NCBI RefSeq assembly: GCF_041260155.1
Contig: NC_091932.1
Coordinates: 23,592,746 to 23,656,745 of the forward strand
DNA: 64,000 nt
DNA from: Ptychodera flava
Lineage: Eukaryota > Hemichordata > Enteropneusta > Ptychoderidae
Direction of reading: 5' to 3'
Below are positions 58,070-64,000 of this stretch, piece by piece. Below the pieces are notes generated by a model, which did not search any database, had not been told where the DNA came from, and saw only the letters and a program-made list of their open reading frames with translations. How positions within the stretch are numbered: the stretch's first letter is position 1; each line of letters begins with the position of its first letter. The position numbers were made by a program, and so were the translations under genes.

Positions 58070-59640
58070 CTTTTATAACTCCGATGTCTTCGACATCTGC
58101 TAGGAAATACAAATCACCATTGATACCATAACAATACTCTCTTATAGTGAATTTCAAAATAGCTTGGAATTAGAACGTGCTTGGGTGATAAGAAAAACGT
58201 TTCTGTCGATAGAAAAGAACACCACCAACATTCATGATGAAAGTTCTCCTTCGATACATTTTGCAATAATTTAACCCAATACGACGTTCACTGAGTCACA
58301 GTCAACATCGTCAATGTTGCTGCCATCCCACTAAAAAGTCTTCCGTACACTGATTGCTTGAACATTCTTAAATCGCTTTTATCACATTTCCCGACGATGA
58401 AACTGCACAGAACGCTAACGATAATTTTTTTTCGGTAAAGTGTGCACAGGTCTGTATGTGGCGTTATTTTCTGTCGCCAGAAACGTTTTTTTTTCTACTC
58501 ACCAAAGCACGTTGTACTTCCAAACTCTTTTGAAATGCACTATAAAAACTTCATCTAATCACTGACAAGCTCTGGCGGAGCTGATTTTCTTAAGATGTAT
58601 ATTTCAAAGAGAAAGTTCAGCATCATACTTCCGTATTTTGATTCTTCTTTGAAAAACCTTATAAGCCTTTGAATGTCCTCTTTCTCTGTTGAGTATGCAT
58701 CTTCACGTCCGGAATACAACGTCTCAGCATTCCATGAAGAGCTGCTGACCCGGGTAACAGGGGCTAAGGGATGAAGTTCGCTGTTCCCGAATGTTGATCT
58801 CTTCCGACACAACTGAAAAATGCAAAACGTGAAACTACTTAATCATAAAAAGATGCTTTAATTTAATCATCAAGTTGCAAATTCGTGATTCTATTACAGT
58901 TGTAAAAATATCAATAAAATTGACTAGTCTTTTATCGGCATAAGAAGAACACAAAATGGGGTATCGTCGATAGTTTTTCTGAGGAACGAAAATGTAGAAT
59001 CAATTTGAAATATAATACATTGTATGCAATAATTCTGAACTCGTCAAATCAGCCGAAGTCGACGAAGGCACGACATAGACATACGATTGTTATTGGCAAA
59101 ATTACAGATCTCTTTGAACGAATAATAAGCTTGATAGGATTTAAAAAAAATTATCACACTGAAAATTATACTGGACTGACACCAACTGTCAACACAAATT
59201 CATCTGGTTATTTCCGACTTCGCAGTATAGTGTAAATTCCAATGATTAAAACAATTAAAATTCAGAGGAAGGAAAACTATCACAAAGTCAATATCCACGT
59301 AGCAAGACCGCCTTGTGACTTCCTACCATATAGAATTTCTCCAAACGATTTATTTGGCAAATGATCCCGTGAGCATTACGAGCAGTTTAGGCCCATGATG
59401 TTAAAATATGTCATACTAGAAACCAATCATACCAACTTACAGAATAGTAGACAGCATTGCTCCAGCGTTAAGTTTCCAGCACAACTCTACGGAAATGTTT
59501 TCTGTGGCAGCCAAGTAATATGCAATATGTTGAAGATGTATGATGTCAAAACCATTAGGCGCTTTTCTACCACTACCCTTTCTTAGATACTCTTCTATAG
59601 TTATTGTGGTGAATCCGAACTGTGAAATGTTTCATCATGC
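58070..59640 (-). pseudogene. HNMT-like copy C, broken
   Basis: Remnants of two exons in the gene D orientation. The last exon is split: 58812-58543 (matching GAWEEINRRI through KSAPPEVVSD) and 58144-58070 (REYCYGINGDLYF, then the VIK tail). A 398 bp transposon lies between them. The 5' piece has frameshifts between the CIPDVK-like and FKEESK parts and a TAG after ELVSD. The middle exon survives only as its 3' half (about 59440-59620; it still reads as the AYY and NAGGML-like segments on the minus strand with indels). No exon 1 was found. The copy is closest to gene D, which lies just upstream on the same strand. Confidence 0.85.
58145..58542. mobile_element. 398 bp Tc1/mariner-type MITE inside the copy C exon
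   Basis: The ends are inverted repeats of about 65 bp: TAGTGAATTTCAAAATAGC at the left, and at the right the reverse complement of TAGTGCATTTCAAAAGAG. Both continue through ACGTGCTT and AAACGTTTCTG. TA is duplicated at both sides (58143-58144 and 58543-58544). Gene D supplies the empty site, CTCTCTTAAAAACTCC. The TA target indicates the Tc1/mariner superfamily. No transposase inside. Confidence 0.85.
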
Positions 59641-60757
59641 GTGCTGACTGATCAAGAGCTGGACGCTGACACTACTCGTTGTATTTGATGTCAACTTACG
59701 TCGCAATCGCAGGAGTCATCACATTGTTATTTTGAACTTCTTGATCTGCATCGTTAGAACCCTCTGGTCTGTTACAGCCCAAACTTTAGGAAAGAATATC
59801 TGACTTACAGTTATTGTGAGGAAGTGTCAATTTGTATGTGTATGAACGACTACTAGCGTCATTCCGCTGAATTAAGCAAAAGTGAACGGTGTACTGTTGC
59901 CCTAATGCAATGCTTTGTGTACAAACAACACATACAAATGTGCTGTTTCAGAGATGTCTTTCATCATCGACCCCAAATTATTTTCACCAAGAGGTGAGTT
60001 ACAGACACATACTTATCTGTATAGCAAAATTCGGACTTCGGTCATTGAAACAAAGCGGACTATTTCGGATAAAGTTTAGATAGCTACGTTCAAATGCACC
60101 GAGAGCACAATTTTCGAAAATGCTTGTTCAGGGGCCCGTTTTACCACTGCAATCAGTTCTAAAACAGTATATTAGCATCGGTGGAATGAGCTCTCGTCCA
60201 ATCAGAATGATGCATGGTAGCATGATATAATATAATCTAACTTAATTTGTTATTGGTAAATCATTTGTATGTGATCTCTCGTAGGTACTCGTAAAATGAA
60301 AAAATGCCTTACTTCAAAGAAGTCTGCATTATCTTGCCTTATGCAAGTCTGTAATTTTTAATTCCATCATTACTTGATAAAGATTTTGAAGCTATGAAAT
60401 TAGAATTCAATGATTTTTATAGCTTAATTATGGAATTGTAATACGATATCTACTTTTTAAAACCCGAGTGAATGACATATATATCTTGTTCTTCATTTTA
60501 TTTGACGAGTCAAATTGTCATGATAACGCAGATAAAAAGTATTTTAAACGTTCAAGCATGGTATCACCATAGTGTATCTGGGTCTGAACTTAACGTAAAA
60601 CTTGAGAAACAATTGCCCGAATTGGCTCGGACCAGTAGTTCGCATACTAATACGAATTACGTGGCAAAATCTAACAGAACTGTTTCTTCAATACAGATGC
60701 GCCAGCAAATTCAAAATAACATGTTAATTAAAATAACATCAAACCAAATGAAAATAT
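59641..60757. other. No gene seen
   Basis: Sequence between copy C and gene D. No exon 1 remnant of copy C was recognised. Confidence 0.4.
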
Positions 60758-62941
60758 TCAAAGAGCTTTTATAACCACTATATCTTCGTCATCTGCGGGG
60801 AAATACAAATCACCATTGATATCATAACAACACTCTCTTAAAAACTCCATTAAATCACTGACAACCTCTGGCGGAGCTGATTTTCTAAAGTTGTATATAT
60901 AGAAAATAAAGTCCAGCAATATATTCCCGTCTTTTGATTCTTCTTTGAAAAGCTCGTTTGCCTTGAAACTCCTCTTCCTGTATCGAGTCTGTATCTTCAC
61001 ATCCGGGATACAACGTTGTAATAGTTCACGAAGAGCAGCTGACCCAGGAAAAAGGGGCTCAGGGATGATGTTCGCTATGCGACGGTTGATCTCTTCCCAG
61101 GCACCTGAAAAATACAAACACTGACATAGTGAAACATTTTCAATTTACCCAAGCATGCGAAAGAAGATGCAGTCGAGATGCTTTTTCAAAGGGGTTAAAT
61201 TTAAAATAGAATTTAGCACAGTCTTACGATCATTCGAATGAACACAGAGAATCTTAATTTTAATAATCTTGTACAGTTCTTTTGAGCGTACGAAATGTTG
61301 AAATGATTCGAAAAGAAATCTTGCTTTTGTACTTTTTCATTGTTCACCTTAACAAGTATAGCAGAAGATCCGATTAAATCAAATATAGTAGATCATTTTA
61401 CTTAAGTTTGGGGTTTCAAGGAATAAAATTTCGTACTTACAAAAACTCTAGATCAATTCTCTCTGAGCCCAAGATTCGCTTAATTGGATCTGTGATGCTG
61501 TGTCTTTATAATGTTCCGAACAAAAGCTGCCTCTGAACATTTCATATTAGGTACACGAGACAGGGGAAACTGATACCTATATCCTTCATTCCCTAAAATT
61601 GATTTTGATTTTTCTCTTAGCGTCTCTGCATTATTTTAAAGACAATTACTTGAAAGGTATACAGTCACCTGTAATCTAAATATGCCCATACTATGGTCAA
61701 AGTTCCTTGGTACTCAAAATGTCCATGTGAGGGCGTTGTTTTTTTAAAAAGCGGCCACCCGCTTAAAATCTGTGATTGGTTAGGTTTTCTCTTTCCATGG
61801 TAACTGTGGTAAAATTGGAACAGGTGACAGTTTGGCACCAATGTCAAAGCACAATCCTTTATAACTTTGAATTCCTCAACATTTTTAGCTGGCATTATTT
61901 GCGGGCTTTACTATAAGTATATAAACTGTTTTGTTAACAGTATTGCAAATTGAGACAGTATCGTACCGACACCAAGCATAGTAAAAAGCATTCCTCCAGC
62001 GTTAAGTTTTCCGTGTAGCTCGACGAAAATGTTGTCAGGGTCGGCCAAGTAATATGCACTATGCTGAAGGTGTATGATGTCATATCCGTCTGGCGCTTTT
62101 CCAACCTCAGCCTCTCTTAGATACTCTTCTACACTCGTTGGATGGAATTCAAAATCTGCCCTCTTCCACAGACCAAGTTCCTGTTTCGATTTCACTAAGT
62201 CTTGAAACTTTTGCACCGATTTGGCCGAGGGATCAACAACAATGTATTTCATAGAGCTGAATTTGCTGACCAGCGTGTCGATAATTGGAATATCGCGGGT
62301 CCCTGTCAGAGATTAAATGACACTTTTAGTCAGCAAGCCATATTTTGTTTGCTGCCCATTTCCACAGAAAAATATCGATCATATGAATGAATTAGACATC
62401 AAAGGTGACAGTAACTTATTGTTCGACATTTTATAGACCAATAAATATCGATTATGAATTTGTAATATTTAATATCTAATCACAACGAGTATACACAATA
62501 AATCCAAGCATTGTGGTTCCAACTAAGTTATTCACTACGTAAAAAAATACAACACTGCAAATATTTGTAATTCGGAAAAGTATCAATTTTTAAGTATTAG
62601 AAACTGATTTTCCGGCATTCAAGATACCAAAATCAACAGACTGAATAATTGTAGAAATTGTCGATTGGAGACACCTTTTATGAATTCCCATGGTCTTATA
62701 CTGGGCTTGACATCAAGCCATGAAAACGACGTTGCATTGCTTGCTTTTCCAGACATTTTTTTGATATTTGATTATGGTCATTCTTCTATACACTTAAAGT
62801 ATAGTTTTATTGGTTCTTTTAGAGAATGACGCGAAGGTTTGGTTAAATTACAGTTGCAACGCTCATTCTAAACATGTTTACTGACTTTTATCTTGACCCT
62901 TCCAACTTGCTCTTGTGCGTGCGCACATTTGCGTGTGTGCG

Positions 62942-63029
<88 letters not shown>

Positions 63030-63311
63030 GATCATGATGAAGATAATTTACTATCCGGATGACCCCTGGTCTTTCCCCTCATAATTACTGTCACCAACTT
63101 CCGATCAAATAATCTTACCGTCAGCAGATCCTATCGCAAGTACCTGAAGTTCAGTGTCCGTCTTTTCACTAAACACAAATCTTCCAAAGGTATCCTTTAG
63201 ATCTTTCTCGCGTTGCAATATGAAATCATCCAGACCGTAACGATATGTTGCGGCGTTTCCATCGAAGTATTCTCTTGGAAAATGTAGCAATGTCTTTATG
63301 TCTTTATTCAT
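60758..63311 (-). CDS. HNMT-like methyltransferase, gene D (3 coding exons, 291 aa)
   Basis: Exons on the minus strand: 63311-63119 (193 nt), 62302-61967 (336 nt) and 61104-60758 (347 nt), with the same phases as genes A and B. Motif I reads VLAIGSADG, followed by GTRDIPIIDTLVSKF. The SAM-ribose acidic residue is Asp rather than Glu (YIVVDPSAK). The substrate segment is YDIIHLQHSAYYLAD, with His where human HNMT has Gln143. The C-terminal domain starts GAWEEINRRI and ends EDIVVIKAL, two residues longer than KE in A and B. The start is at MNKDIKTLLHFP, six bases after an acceptor (CTTGTTAAG). Intron 1 has a CT microsatellite on the gene strand; intron 2 has a MITE copy. Confidence 0.9.
61653..61831 (+). 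mobile_element. ~180 bp MITE, copy 3 (gene D intron 2)
   Basis: AAAGGTATACAGTCACCTGT at the left, GGAACAGGTGACAG at the right, and GCGGCCACCCGCTTAAAATC inside. Opposite orientation to the 11581 copy. Confidence 0.8.
62944..63026 (+). repeat. (GA)n microsatellite in intron 1 of gene D
   Basis: About 41 GA repeats, (CT)n on the gene strand, starting about 90 bp after the exon 1 donor. Confidence 0.97.
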
Positions 63312-64000
63312 TATGACCTTAACAAGAAAATACAAAAACGCAGATGTAAACAGTCCTCTATGGTTAGCATAACCTTTGTACTTCGACCTTCTCTTGGTTG
63401 GGCACGTTAGAGTGTCGATTTTAGACCCAAAAATACTGAATTAGAGGCTTTACTCTATCAACTCAAGTTGTTAGCCACAATATCCTTTGTACTGACATCC
63501 TGCCATATTTACTATAATAATAATAATCTTACCTCTGATAAAAATGCTAGCTCTCAACAAGTATCTCCGTTAAGTACAGATCTGAACCATTTCTGAGACT
63601 GCGCAAACCAAGCTGACCTGCCCTCACAAACACTGTTAAAACCAAAGGTCATACTATTCATCTAAAGTCGTGTATCAGAAATCAGTATTCACAAGGTGTA
63701 GATCAACATAAGGTTTCTGAACAATAACAGCTTGTCTAGCTCAGCTTTCGGAAACATGTTAGTACATCTTCGCGATGCTTTCATAAGGAACTCCAGAACC
63801 AAGATTACATGTATCTTGCTATTTCTTTACCAATTCCTTACATGTCACCGCGGGAAAATGTACACAGAGCTGTTCTAATACACCGTGCTCCTCGTACTTT
63901 CTAAAGCGTCGTGTCATGGTCGATTTACTTCTCCAGCGTAAAGCGGCTCATGGGGCCACATGTGATCCTTGTCAGTCAAGAAATGCCACCCATTACTGCC
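63312..64000. other. Upstream region of gene D
   Basis: No gene seen. An acceptor directly before the start codon implies an untranslated exon further upstream. 63592-63640 resembles 38811-38860. Confidence 0.4.

Overview
The window is animal nuclear DNA: AT-rich, with split genes carrying GT/AG introns, many microsatellites, short TTAGGG runs, Penelope-like retroelements and many small terminal-inverted-repeat elements. The repeat families (hairpin-headed elements built of ~147-150 bp tandem units, Penelope-like elements) and the multi-copy histamine N-methyltransferase-like genes suggest a marine invertebrate, perhaps a hemichordate or cephalochordate. That placement is inference; nothing in the sequence names the species.

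Layout. 1-1130: degenerate ~150-178 bp tandem repeat running in from the left edge. 1697-1814: tetranucleotide microsatellite. 2652-10409: a ~7.76 kb unit bounded by ~48 bp terminal inverted repeats, with TTAGGG-like tracts inside both ends and about 6.9 kb of 56/60 bp satellite that switches orientation repeatedly. 11775-13650: a duplicate of the 3' flank of the first methyltransferase gene, without its gene. 15188-17231: two Penelope-like fragments head to head. 18465-21494 (+): HNMT-like gene A (3 coding exons, 291 aa). 22821-24766, 26723-28645, 31490-32495 and 42790-44326: mobile minisatellite elements. 29283-36064 (-): HNMT-like gene B (286 aa); its intron 2 holds a second inverted retroelement pair and its intron 1 a decayed extra exon-1 fragment. 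48550-53767 (-): a probable type II membrane O-fucosyltransferase-like gene. 50330-52745: ~390 bp repeat units inside that gene's intron 1, part direct and part inverted. 58070-59640 (-): broken HNMT-like copy C, with a TA-flanked transposon in its last exon. 60758-63311 (-): HNMT-like gene D (291 aa).

The main biological content is the small HNMT-like family. A, B and D share the same two intron positions (both phase 1) and an identical 336 nt middle exon; A and D are each 876 nt of coding sequence. They keep the fold and the S-adenosylmethionine site but not the residues that bind histamine in the human enzyme, so the methyl acceptor may differ. Shared flanks, duplicated exon-1 material and CT-rich microsatellites just after exon 1 point to repeated local duplication. 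Most remaining sequence is repeats or intergenic DNA in which I see no supportable gene.
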